Assembly (NCBI GenBank): GCA_934202735.1
Contig: CAKPYH010000007.1
Span: 1-18,810, forward strand
Reading direction: 5' to 3'
Origin: an uncultured Alphaproteobacteria bacterium
Lineage (GTDB): Bacteria; Pseudomonadota; Alphaproteobacteria; CAAHEQ01; UBA3637
DNA length: 18,810 nt
The position numbers were made by a program, and so were the translations under genes. This document shows, piece by piece, positions 7,382 to 14,673 of the stretch (positions are counted from its first letter, which is position 1; the number at the start of each line of letters is the position of its first letter). The notes below the pieces were generated by a model. That model was not told the origin of the DNA. It was given only the letters and a program-made list of their open reading frames with translations, and ran no database searches.

Positions 7382-7652
7382 CTTCATTATCCTTATCTGT
7401 CTGTTGAGCCAAATCGGCACGAGCCATCGCAACCCAATCCGGATCAGAATCGGTTGTTTGTTCCGTATCCGATCCCAATAATTTCAGCAACAATGCAATA
7501 TGCATCAGGGCTGCTTTACAGGCGTTATGGTGGGCGGCAAATTCTTTGGGTTCCAAAGGCGCATTCGTTTGTTCAAATGCCCGATAAGACGCTACCGCCC
7601 GCCGCAGGCCGCCCCGAAACGGTTCGGTTAGTTGTTTGGTATTATCCGACAT
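7365..7652 (-). CDS. Candidate small terminase subunit
   Basis: A 95-residue acidic protein directly upstream of the large terminase, the position of the DNA-recognition subunit in T7-like phages. The middle (about residues 30-60) is a predicted helical region with F-A-A-H-H-N-A-C-K-A-A-L and I-A-L-L-L-K-L-L. The C-terminal third is very acidic and ends D-N-E-D-V-F-F-D. No clear helix-turn-helix can be read. The start at 7652 has AGGGGG nine bases ahead and lies just after the previous gene ends; an upstream in-frame start would overlap that gene. The terminase role rests on position, size and acidity. It could be an unrelated small virion protein. Confidence 0.5.
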   Translation of the reverse strand: MSDNTKQLTEPFRGGLRRAVASYRAFEQTNAPLEPKEFAAHHNACKAALMHIALLLKLLGSDTEQTTDSDPDWVAMARADLAQQTDKDNEDVFFD

Positions 7653-7666
7653 ACGCCTGTTCCCCC

Positions 7667-8143
7667 TTATTTCAGCAACGTTCGGCCCGCACCGGCCGAC
7701 AAGGAACCGATCGCATTCCACGTTCCCAGACGGGCTTGACGGTTCAAGGACGATGTTGTCAACAAGTTGCGGGTATTACGCGCATTGATTCCGTTCAACA
7801 AGGCTTCCAAAGAAATGTTAGCCTGATTGACCAGGTACTTATCTTCGGCATCGTGTTCGTTTTCCAGCGAATCCAAAACCGCCCGCCCCGATCCGGATTT
7901 AGCACTCATACCCGCCGCCCCTAACCGAGCCCGATACGCTGATTGTTGCTGACGCAGCAGATTGCGATTTTTGCGTTGTTCTTCCGCCAACGTCAACTTG
8001 CGTTGTGCCACGTCCAATTCATATTGTTTTTGGGCCGCCGCATTATCGGCCTTAATTTGATGTTTTTGTTCATTATAACTTTTTTTGGTATAAACCGCCG
8101 AAGCGGCCGCCGCAGCCACGGCGATAATCGGTGTAGCTTCCAT
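7667..8143 (-). CDS. Internal-virion-like protein with coiled coil
   Basis: A 158-residue protein with a short alanine-rich hydrophobic N-terminus (residues 5-18), then a long, charged, Q/K/A-rich coiled coil (about 20-75) and a glycine/serine-rich end. T7-like phages place an internal core protein of similar build (gp14 type, used to extend the tail through the envelope) after the nozzle gene, and this gene has that position. Sequence identity to gp14 is not something I can see, so the role is inferred. It has the strongest ribosome-binding site of the region (AGGAGG six bases before the ATG at 8143). The large partners gp15 and gp16 are missing. Confidence 0.5.
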   Translation of the reverse strand: MEATPIIAVAAAAASAVYTKKSYNEQKHQIKADNAAAQKQYELDVAQRKLTLAEEQRKNRNLLRQQQSAYRARLGAAGMSAKSGSGRAVLDSLENEHDAEDKYLVNQANISLEALLNGINARNTRNLLTTSSLNRQARLGTWNAIGSLSAGAGRTLLK

Positions 8144-8145
8144 AT

Positions 8146-10065
8146 TTAACCTCCTATTTGTATATCACTGGTGACACTGACCAACTTAAAAGCCCGGGGC
8201 AGATCCCCTTGCACGGCCCACAACGGCTTGGTCGGAACACGCGACCATCCCAACGCCCGCACGACAATATCGGCGGTCTTGGGCTTGGGTATGGTGTTCA
8301 GGCAATATCCGCCCAAGGGACGCGTCATCACTTGCGTCAGGCCCGATCCGGTGTCCATTTCAACCGATATCGTATCCACCACACGCAAGGTAGCCTTGAC
8401 CAGCCGGGCACACGCCACGGGGGCTCCGCCATTACTGGCCCCGACAACGGGGGGCAACGGCACGACCCGATGGGTAAAGCCCAGACCGACTTCTATCTCG
8501 CGGGCCGGATACTCCAAAGACAAACACCCGTTTTGAATCACGGTATCAGGCATCACAATACCATCGGCTACCACTTTAACCGTCCGATTATTCAAAGCCT
8601 CTAAATCCGACCAATCCTTCCGGGCGGTGTCAGATTGCCGTAAAAAAGCACAATCCGTGTGGCAAGTATCGTCCAATCGTTCCAGAATCCATTGATCCCC
8701 ACGGTGAACAATAAAAAAGGTATGCTTTCCCGCTACCGCCACGGACACAAAAGAGCCTTCTGTTTTTTGGGCGGTCCAACTTTGGATTTCTTCGGACCTG
8801 AAACTGGTCAAGACACACAACCGACCGTCACGCATAATAACATAGGCCTGCCGATGATGCTTGTCATAGGCTAAATCTTGCGGTTCATCAATTAAATGCC
8901 CCGCCATTAAAGACAAGTCTGTCGCTTGATAAGCCTGCTCTACATCGGCAAATAAAAATTCGCGGATTTCCAACCCGTTAGCCGCCGGAAAAATCGTAGC
9001 CCCGTCAATACCGATCGGCGGAACATAGCGATTCCCGGGCGATCCCACCTGTGTTTGCCGCTTTAGTTGGATATTCGTCGGGGTCAAAGGATCCCCCGAT
9101 ACCATCCATTCGGCATTGGTGGTAAAGATTTGTAAATGACGGCCGGCAAATAAAGCACAAATCACATTCGCCTGATCGGACAAGATACTGAACTCAATCC
9201 CTTCGGCATCATAGCCTTCTCCTAATTCAAAATTAGTCAAATCACCGCTTTGACTGAACCACAAACAATTGGGCAAAGCCCGACTGCCGCCGAATACCAA
9301 ACGTGATTGGTAAAATGCTACCGTCCGGGGCCATCCGTGAAGATCGGAAAAGACCGGTTCCCCCCAACTGCGGGTCGCTTCCAACGGAACGGTCTCGGTT
9401 TCATCGGTAATCAATTTTTTAAGCACCGTTCCGGTGGCATGAGTGGCATCCGTCACGGCCGTTATTTTCACATAGCCTTGGGCAAGTTTTAACATCATGC
9501 CCACAAATCTATCGGTGAACACGTCTGCGGATGCCGTCAAGGTAATCGTCCCCGTCAAAGCCGAAGCCGCCAGCGTAATCCCGTCTTCACAATACTTGTG
9601 ATACGGTTGTAAAATGCTTTCTCCGTCTGTCAAAAAGGCAAAAGGAACCAAAGTCCATACGCCTTCTTTTACAATCAATTTTTGCGGCGCAACATCCGGA
9701 TGCGTTAAATACAAAGCATCGGCCCCCTGACACCACCTGATCGCCGGTAATTGTGCCGCGGTCCAGGGCGTTGACACCGTTGCGACAAGTTCATCATTCA
9801 GGTAGACCTGCGTTTGGCCGGCCTGAACAACCATTAAATATGTTTCTGTTGCGTTTTTTTCAAAAGTTATCAATCGCCCCGTTTGGGCCAGGGTATCCAC
9901 ATACCGCAAGCCCGGTCGCCGGTACACACCGCCGGTCGGTTGAATAAATACATTTTGCAACATGGCCGCCCCGTTATCATAGGCTTTCAAATCCACACGT
10001 CCCAGTAAATCTGCCGATAATTCGCCGGCGGTAAAGTTGGTTTTGGTGGTAAACAGGTTTGTCAT
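8146..10065 (-). CDS. Tail nozzle protein (T7 gp12 / tail tubular protein B-like)
   Basis: A 639-residue structural protein, the size range of podovirus nozzle proteins, directly downstream of the adaptor gene as in T7. Its opening, with F-T-A-G-E-L-S-x-D-L-L-G-R-V-D (residues 12-26) and P-T-G-G-V-Y-R-R-P-G-L-R-Y-V (43-56), is a pattern I know from annotated phage tail proteins. The rest is beta-rich with no enzyme motif. The nozzle closes the short tail and supports the fibres. The start overlaps the adaptor stop (ATGA), which fixes it at 10065. The family is sometimes annotated only as a phage structural protein, so the gp12 link partly rests on gene order. Confidence 0.75.
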   Translation of the reverse strand: MTNLFTTKTNFTAGELSADLLGRVDLKAYDNGAAMLQNVFIQPTGGVYRRPGLRYVDTLAQTGRLITFEKNATETYLMVVQAGQTQVYLNDELVATVSTPWTAAQLPAIRWCQGADALYLTHPDVAPQKLIVKEGVWTLVPFAFLTDGESILQPYHKYCEDGITLAASALTGTITLTASADVFTDRFVGMMLKLAQGYVKITAVTDATHATGTVLKKLITDETETVPLEATRSWGEPVFSDLHGWPRTVAFYQSRLVFGGSRALPNCLWFSQSGDLTNFELGEGYDAEGIEFSILSDQANVICALFAGRHLQIFTTNAEWMVSGDPLTPTNIQLKRQTQVGSPGNRYVPPIGIDGATIFPAANGLEIREFLFADVEQAYQATDLSLMAGHLIDEPQDLAYDKHHRQAYVIMRDGRLCVLTSFRSEEIQSWTAQKTEGSFVSVAVAGKHTFFIVHRGDQWILERLDDTCHTDCAFLRQSDTARKDWSDLEALNNRTVKVVADGIVMPDTVIQNGCLSLEYPAREIEVGLGFTHRVVPLPPVVGASNGGAPVACARLVKATLRVVDTISVEMDTGSGLTQVMTRPLGGYCLNTIPKPKTADIVVRALGWSRVPTKPLWAVQGDLPRAFKLVSVTSDIQIGG

Positions 10066-10631
10066 CCGCGCACCTCAATCAAAGAAAAATCCTGAAAAGC
10101 AGATGGCACGGATTGTTGACTGTCAATCAAGCGAGCCGTTTGAACTTCTTCGGCCGCCACTTTGCGTAAATAGTCCGTTCGTGTTGTACTTTCGGTTAAG
10201 GGCAATGCAAACGCCGCCGCCAAGCGTGCCGTCAGGGCCGATACAAAAAAGGCCGGAAAATCGGCTTCATCAGGCTGCGTGATATAGGTCAACATGACCG
10301 TTTCTTCATCTGTGTGCAACGTCCCTCCCGCAATCCGATAGTTCAAACCCCGCCCCCGTCCGATTGGACCGGCAGACAAAACCCGCACACAATCGGCGGG
10401 TAGTGCATACGCATACCGATAATCCGATGCGGGCGGTGTCAATAAACGGGCCAATGCCACCTGCTTTAATGCAAACCGCCACGGGTAAGAAGACAGCAAC
10501 GTCCGCATGGTCAATGAATACAGTTGTGCCGCCACATGGGCTTCGGTGGTTTCTTCATTAAAAGAGGCAATCGGATTAGCCCCCAACTGAACCAACGCCC
10601 GCGAGCATATATCAAGTGCAGATAATGTCAT
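10062..10631 (-). CDS. Tail adaptor protein (T7 gp11 / tail tubular protein A-like)
   Basis: A 189-residue protein that fits the ring joining portal to nozzle in T7-like virions. The N-terminal helices contain C-S-R-A-L-V-Q-L-G-A-N-P-I (residues 9-21), and a Y-P-W-R-F-A-L segment lies near residue 50. Both are hallmark motifs of gp11-type adaptors. A long helical region follows (about 125-165). The start is the ATG at 10631, with AAGGAG nine bases ahead; a TTG six bases upstream is in frame but worse placed. It lies just after the terminator that follows the capsid gene, so its expression needs read-through or an unseen promoter. Confidence 0.82.
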   Translation of the reverse strand: MTLSALDICSRALVQLGANPIASFNEETTEAHVAAQLYSLTMRTLLSSYPWRFALKQVALARLLTPPASDYRYAYALPADCVRVLSAGPIGRGRGLNYRIAGGTLHTDEETVMLTYITQPDEADFPAFFVSALTARLAAAFALPLTESTTRTDYLRKVAAEEVQTARLIDSQQSVPSAFQDFSLIEVRG

Positions 10632-10649
10632 AATCAAAGACTCCTTGGT

Positions 10650-10676
10650 AAAAAAAAGGGGACCCGTCAGGCCCCC
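10650..10676 (-). terminator. Strong intrinsic terminator directly after the capsid gene
   Basis: On the minus strand a seven-pair GC-rich stem (GGGGGCC/GGGTCCCC, one G-T pair) closes a five-base loop at 10658-10676, followed by eight T. It starts about 30 bp after the capsid stop and ends before the adaptor ribosome-binding site. T7 has its terminator at the same place, after gene 10. Confidence 0.85.
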
Positions 10677-10705
10677 TTCCGGAAAGAAAAATCACAGGAA
10701 AAAAC

Positions 10706-11542
10706 CTAGCCGCCCGCCGAAACGGTGTCCAAGCATTCCATTTTAACCACACCTTTGGGATCGATCAGGCACGCCCCTTGACTCATCATATTATTGACAA
10801 AGTGGGCCGCATAATCTCCGTGCCAGGTAATATCCGTTTTAATATCCTGGCCGCTGGCATGACCGACAGCGGATTTGTGGTAAATAAAGCAGGTGTGTGT
10901 CGTTGTCGTTTTGGGCAAACCGTTATGCATAATCCACACAATGCCCATCCATTTGCGACTTTCGGACCCGTTTAACATCGGATACGCGTCCCCTACATAA
11001 TTCGCAGAAGAAAATTCTTCCAACGATAATAACTGATTCCACTGGGCTGGGCTGACCAACGCATACCGTTCACCATCATCGGGGACATCGTTTTGGTTCA
11101 AAGTGGTAAAGGCCTTCAAAATGCGATCTTTTGTCAATCCTTCCGTGTTCGCCCCCACCGTTTGCGTAGCGGTTTTCAAGGCCGTAATAATCAAATCATC
11201 TGTTTTACGTCCCAAGGCATACGCACCGGCCAAAGCCAAGGCTTTACGTTCATCATGGCCGACTTTTAATTCGTCCAAATGGTCCACCCATTCCCCCGCA
11301 TAATAATCGGTCAACGAGCATACCACCGGCGCATGCGTTACATGGGAAGCCGTAATTTGTCCGTTCCGTGTCTTGGTGGTGGCCGTCATGGATCCGATGA
11401 TTTGAAATGTGGTAGAAGCTCCCGCCACATTATTTTTAGAACGAACCGTATTTTTTAATTTAGATCCTTGTTGCTGATATGCCGTATGCACATCCGCTTC
11501 AAAATGTTTGATAAAAGAGGCATCAATAGTCGTTGTAGACAT
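10706..11542 (-). CDS. Major capsid protein
   Basis: A 278-residue protein forming the head shell. It lies between scaffold and tail adaptor, the place of gene 10 in T7-like phages. The sequence is of the type annotated as phage capsid protein: an N-terminal helix with F-E-A-D-V-H-T-A-Y-Q-Q-Q-G-S-K-L (about residues 14-29), then beta-rich stretches, a spine-like helical segment (L-A-G-A-Y-A-L-G-R-K-T-D-D, about 103-115) and a C-terminal strand region. An HK97 fold is expected from context. The start at 11542 has AAAGGA 11 bases ahead. A long structured leader (11543-11658) precedes it and a strong terminator follows, which would allow it to be expressed at a different level from its neighbours. 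Confidence 0.87.
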   Translation of the reverse strand: MSTTTIDASFIKHFEADVHTAYQQQGSKLKNTVRSKNNVAGASTTFQIIGSMTATTKTRNGQITASHVTHAPVVCSLTDYYAGEWVDHLDELKVGHDERKALALAGAYALGRKTDDLIITALKTATQTVGANTEGLTKDRILKAFTTLNQNDVPDDGERYALVSPAQWNQLLSLEEFSSANYVGDAYPMLNGSESRKWMGIVWIMHNGLPKTTTTHTCFIYHKSAVGHASGQDIKTDITWHGDYAAHFVNNMMSQGACLIDPKGVVKMECLDTVSAGG

Positions 11543-11576
11543 AATAATAATATTCCTTTCATGGTTTTGTTATCAT

Positions 11577-11608
11577 AAAAACCGGTCCGGCTTTAATGCC
11601 GTCCCGGT
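11577..11608 (-). terminator. Hairpin plus U-tract in the capsid leader (candidate attenuator)
   Basis: On the minus strand, ACCGG-GA-CGGC, a six-base loop, and GCCG-GA-CCGGT make two four-to-five-pair stems separated by a tandem G-A mismatch. Five T (one within the stem) follow. Upstream in the same leader two more hairpins compete for one G run: CCCGT/ACGGG (11624-11638) and GGGG/CCCC (about 11615-11626). It may be a partial terminator or an RNA-processing and stability element. Confidence 0.5.
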
Positions 11609-11658
11609 ATGGTTGGGGTTTCCCCCGTTTCTGACGGGCCGCACGGCGCGGTTATCCG

Positions 11659-12399
11659 TCACGAATCCCGATCCCCGTAGAGACGTTTGAAACCGTCTTC
11701 CACGCGCTTGACCCATTCGGGATCTTGTTGCTTCCAATACTTGGGGTTTTGCATCAGGCGTTTCAGGTCTTCTTCACTGTCGTTGCGGGCAGATGACTCC
11801 GTGCGGGGCAACACCGTATTTTCCCGATCGCCGCACATCATTTTATACAGGGTCATAATACCGTCCTTACTGGCCGCCAATGTTTCAAACACCGAACGAT
11901 CCAGATTCTTTTCGCCCCAAGATGATATCTGACGGGCAATCGTGTTAAATCGTTCCACACCGCCAAAAGTCTGCGCCAAATCACTTAAATCCCGATCGGT
12001 TTGGAAAGTTTCCGATAACGACAAAATGACCGGCACAACTTTTTCCGCCGCTATATCATATACGGCCTGAACTTGTTCATTTGTGAAACCCAAATCAAAC
12101 AACCGCTTGTTGATTTCCGGGTCGTTTGTCATCAAGTTGCTTTTAATATCAACGGTATACTCTTCCGGTGTAGCCGGACGCGTACCTGTCGGCACGGTCA
12201 GGCGTTCATTCAACTTCTTTTCCAACGCCAGGTAAGATTGCATCAAGGCCGCAACATTCAAGCTGCCGTCTGCATTCTTGAACTTGTCCGGCACAACAAA
12301 CAGAGGTGTTTCTGTTTTGGCAACCGATGAGCTGTTTTCTATCGGTTTATCGGATACGTTTGTTGCCGGTATTTCCGGTTTATTTTCTTGTTTGGTCAT
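11659..12399 (-). CDS. Capsid assembly scaffolding protein
   Basis: A 246-residue hydrophilic, acidic, mostly helical protein that guides procapsid assembly and is later lost. The N-terminal 40 residues are disordered (S/T/E/P/K-rich). A F-V-V-P-D-K-F-K-N-A-D-G-S-L-N motif follows (about residues 34-48), then a helix with L-E-K-K-L. These are the features of T7 gp9-like scaffolds, which commonly begin with a P-D/E-K-F segment. The C-terminus is charged and probably helical (E-E-D-L-K-R-L-M and W-V-K-R-V-E-D-G-F-K-R-L), the usual capsid-binding end. It overlaps the preceding small gene by ATGA and has GAAAGGAA upstream. Immediately 5' to capsid, as expected. Confidence 0.82.
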   Translation of the reverse strand: MTKQENKPEIPATNVSDKPIENSSSVAKTETPLFVVPDKFKNADGSLNVAALMQSYLALEKKLNERLTVPTGTRPATPEEYTVDIKSNLMTNDPEINKRLFDLGFTNEQVQAVYDIAAEKVVPVILSLSETFQTDRDLSDLAQTFGGVERFNTIARQISSWGEKNLDRSVFETLAASKDGIMTLYKMMCGDRENTVLPRTESSARNDSEEDLKRLMQNPKYWKQQDPEWVKRVEDGFKRLYGDRDS

Positions 12400-12608
12400 G
12401 GTAAGTTCCTTTCATGTTGACCTTGTTGTATCAGGGATAAAATCAGGGCGACCAATGCCCGCTGTCCTTCAATAAAGCGTAAGACTGAATCCGGAGCCTC
12501 CGGCGGAACAACCCGTTGTTGCGTCAAATGAATCAGATGGGATAAAACCACGGTTCCTTCAGGACGCGAAAACAGGCGAGCACACGCTACGGCAGGGCTC
12601 ATCGTCAT
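12396..12608 (-). CDS. Bbp19-like small phage protein
   Basis: A 70-residue protein between portal and scaffold, coupled to both by ATGA overlaps. The pattern A-x-L-F-S-R-P-E-G-T-V-V-L-x-H-L (about residues 10-25), then R-F-I-E-G-Q-R-A-L-V-A-L-I (44-56), resembles the family named after Bordetella phage Bbp19, found at this position in podovirus-like genomes. Function is unknown to me; a small head-completion or portal-assembly protein is possible. The start is either the ATG at 12608 or the one six bases downstream. Family assignment is from memory of the pattern, so moderate. Confidence 0.6.
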   Translation of the reverse strand: MTMSPAVACARLFSRPEGTVVLSHLIHLTQQRVVPPEAPDSVLRFIEGQRALVALILSLIQQGQHERNLP

Positions 12609-14107
12609 GGGACGGCCTTCGTTTCGCCCACAGAGGCCGCAACGGCCGGCACAGGCGAGACAACCGATTCGGGCATCAGGCGCAAGACGGTTTCGGGGAC
12701 CCCTAATTTATCCCCCAACCAGCGCACGAAGGCTCCGATATCCACATGATTCAATCCGTCTTGTCCCATTTTTGACACCGATGTCAACCAAAGCAACGCT
12801 TTATCGGCATCCAGTTGTGCCTGCCGCTCGGCTCGGGTGGATTTATAGGCAACCTTCACCAACCGCCCATCCAAAAAGAGGTCGGGAATTTCACCCCGCC
12901 GGCGTAATAAAGACAAGGCGCGATCAATTAAAGGAGTCAATAATTCACTTTGCAAGCGGCCATAGGTTGCCCCCAAGATTCGAATCATCTCGTCCGATCG
13001 TTCCAATACTTCCGTTGCCGTCATATTGGGAGCCGTAATATTGCCTAATCGGTCCCCTAGCAAGGCATGTTGAATCCGCTTGCGCAAGTCTTCAATCATC
13101 AACTGGGATACATCAAACTTACCCGGTGCTTCCAACGGGGTCAATCCTTTGGATCCGACAGCCTTGGGAATAATCGCCCCCGGTGTCAGGCGAATGTTGG
13201 CGGGATTTAACACACCATCATCTTCGGCCAACCAAATACCCGTCACGGACACGGACGCATTTTTCAAAATCAATTCCACCACTTTATTGGCGGTTTTAAT
13301 GTCCGGCAATGTCTTCATAACGGGAGATCGGCCATAGGCCTCACCGGGAGCTTTCAGCCAGCGAAACGAAATAAACGGTGAGGTATCATAAAAAGCCTCT
13401 TTTAACACTTGTTCAGTGCCGTTTTGGGAATCATGCTGGCTATCGGGATTGATAAAAGCCACATAGCGGTATCCGCCCCGTGCTTCGGGTACAACCGCTT
13501 CAATAACATCCACAGGTGCATCGGTATCTTCGGACACCGACAACACGGCATTCGGAAAGCGTGCCTGCACTGTTTCCAAATCCAGACGACTTTGACGAAA
13601 TGTCGTATCCAATCGTCCGCCGGGGCCTTCTGTCAAATACACTTCGGACAACGGAATAGCCGTAAAATGAAACGCCGATGCGGCACCGACAGGGGCTTCT
13701 TCAAACAACAGGCATGCCGTCCCCGCCGTAATCAGGTCAAAATAACATTGATGCACTTCCGTGGCAAAATTAGACCGGTCCAGATGCGTTTGCAACATTT
13801 CAGACATCAGGTCCAAATCCGTTGCCAATTTTTCATCGGGCAAGCCGTTCAGATCCGTTCCTGCCGTTAAACGAAACCACCTCATCCAAGGCGGTGTCAT
13901 TTCCGACAGAATGACGGCGGCCAGTTGATCAACACAATCCGGTGCCGTACCATCAAACAAGTGCCCGATCGGGGAACGGGTAGGGTTAAAAGAACTTTCG
14001 CGTTGCGGCAGTGCATATTCATAACATTCCTGCCACACCGGTTCCCACACATCTCGGGCCCGCCGAGCCCGGGCGAACCGCCGATACAGGTTTTGAATGT
14101 CCGTCAT
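12605..14107 (-). CDS. Portal protein (T7 gp8-like head-tail connector)
   Basis: A 500-residue protein forming the dodecameric ring at one head vertex, through which DNA is packaged and ejected and onto which scaffold and tail assemble. The opening R-R-F-A-R-A-R-R-A-R-D-V-W-E-P-V-W and Y-A-L-P are typical of the Head-tail_con family. So are L-F-D-G-T-A-P (about residues 49-55) and, toward the C-terminus, M-T-A-T-E-V-L-E-R followed by L-G-A-T-Y-G-R-L-Q-S-E-L-L-T-P-L-I. The length matches the family. GGAG lies six bases before the ATG at 14107. It is the first gene after the promoter-terminator leader at 14130-14257, so it heads the structural operon. Confidence 0.9.
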   Translation of the reverse strand: MTDIQNLYRRFARARRARDVWEPVWQECYEYALPQRESSFNPTRSPIGHLFDGTAPDCVDQLAAVILSEMTPPWMRWFRLTAGTDLNGLPDEKLATDLDLMSEMLQTHLDRSNFATEVHQCYFDLITAGTACLLFEEAPVGAASAFHFTAIPLSEVYLTEGPGGRLDTTFRQSRLDLETVQARFPNAVLSVSEDTDAPVDVIEAVVPEARGGYRYVAFINPDSQHDSQNGTEQVLKEAFYDTSPFISFRWLKAPGEAYGRSPVMKTLPDIKTANKVVELILKNASVSVTGIWLAEDDGVLNPANIRLTPGAIIPKAVGSKGLTPLEAPGKFDVSQLMIEDLRKRIQHALLGDRLGNITAPNMTATEVLERSDEMIRILGATYGRLQSELLTPLIDRALSLLRRRGEIPDLFLDGRLVKVAYKSTRAERQAQLDADKALLWLTSVSKMGQDGLNHVDIGAFVRWLGDKLGVPETVLRLMPESVVSPVPAVAASVGETKAVP

Positions 14108-14129
14108 AAAATCTCCTTTGTCATAGGTT

Positions 14130-14227
14130 GATATCTCAGTTTCCAGGCAAAAAAAACGGCGAGGTCCGATGATTCGGAAACACCCGCCGCTTGGCTTTAA
14201 ATAGACTTCTGCCTGCTAACTGATATC
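14130..14227 (-). promoter_or_regulatory. Leader of the structural operon with nested inverted repeat
   Basis: The transcribed leader is framed by imperfect complementary arms: 14211-14227 (minus strand GATATCAGTTAGCAGGC) and 14130-14148 (minus strand GCCTGGAAACTGAGATATC). They could pair as GATATC/GATATC, CAGTT/AACTG and CAGGC/GCCTG. The terminator at 14149-14189 lies between the arms. The GATATC of the first arm also covers the predicted transcription start, so the arms could alternatively be protein-binding sites. Either reading makes this a likely control point. Confidence 0.5.
14149..14189 (-). terminator. Intrinsic terminator between the leader promoter and portal
   Basis: On the minus strand CGGCG/CGCCG forms the outer stem and CCGA/TCGG the inner one, closing an ATCA loop with an internal bulge (14157-14189). 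Eight T follow. It lies about 33 nt downstream of the predicted start of the promoter at 14229-14257 and upstream of the portal ribosome-binding site. It would end both that short transcript and any from the two upstream genes. Confidence 0.75.
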
Positions 14228-14228
14228 C

Positions 14229-14257
14229 TTTATAGCACATTTTTTTTCAAATGTCAA
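14229..14257 (-). promoter_or_regulatory. Near-consensus promoter of the structural (late) operon
   Basis: On the minus strand: perfect -35 TTGACA (14252-14257), 17-bp spacer with eight consecutive A, -10 TATAAA (14229-14234). The predicted start is near 14222. It lies 17-45 bases downstream of the stop codon at 14274. The transcript meets the terminator at 14149-14189 before reaching portal. Confidence 0.8.
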
Positions 14258-14273
14258 GGATTATTTTCCTTTT

Positions 14274-14648
14274 TTAGGTTAAAAATCTGAAAAGTTGATA
14301 CGGTGTCCAAATAAATGGCTGATTTATCCCTAAAAAACGCTTGACCGTTTCCACACATGTCAACGGCCGCAAACGCACACCTTGCAACCGGGGAATGGCG
14401 GGTGTCGTGCGTACCATACGATAACCCTGACGGGCCAATGTACGCAAGGCCGAGCCGTTTTTCAAGACAATTAAATCCGTAAAGTGGACCAACGGATCAA
14501 TCAACACCCATTCACGTCCGTCCCCCAAAACCAAAGCGCAATGACAAAAACCTTTTTTCAAAAAACGCATCCACCACCGCGTCTGTCGGCCGCCGAAAGC
14601 GACATATGCAAACGGGTACCGATACCCGGACAGAGTTATATTCTTCAT
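14274..14648 (-). CDS. Candidate permuted papain/NlpC-fold protein of the cassette
   Basis: A 124-residue protein without signal peptide. Its two most conserved-looking blocks are F-C-H-C-A-L-V-L-G-D-G (starting near residue 34) and T-C-V-E-T-V-K-R-F-L-G-I (near 100-111). A histidine at a strand start followed later by a cysteine at a helix start is the His-then-Cys order of circularly permuted NlpC/P60 (YiiX-like) cysteine peptidases or amidases. I recall similar proteins with C-V-E-x-V-K-R-x-L-G-I near portal genes of alphaproteobacterial phages, but no proven function. The start at 14648 has AAAGGAG seven bases ahead. A peptidoglycan or protein hydrolase role is inference; the fold needs structural confirmation. 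Confidence 0.5.
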   Translation of the reverse strand: MKNITLSGYRYPFAYVAFGGRQTRWWMRFLKKGFCHCALVLGDGREWVLIDPLVHFTDLIVLKNGSALRTLARQGYRMVRTTPAIPRLQGVRLRPLTCVETVKRFLGINQPFIWTPYQLFRFLT

Positions 14649-14673
14649 CAAAATCTCCTTTTCTTTCAATGGA

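Larger units (their letters stand above)
5048..14648 (-). mobile_element. Podovirus-type virion cassette (reduced prophage or GTA-like locus)
   Basis: Thirteen consecutive same-strand genes encode a T7-like particle: portal, scaffold, capsid, tail adaptor, nozzle, internal protein, both terminase candidates, and a lysis group. All frames are intact and tightly packed. I see no integrase, excisionase, replication gene or tail fibre, and no att-like repeat or tRNA at either end. Chromosomal core genes flank it directly (lepA on the left; S24 regulator-lnt on the right, after one further conserved unknown gene). Whether it is a defective prophage, a satellite or a domesticated gene-transfer agent cannot be decided from one window. 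Confidence 0.75.
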
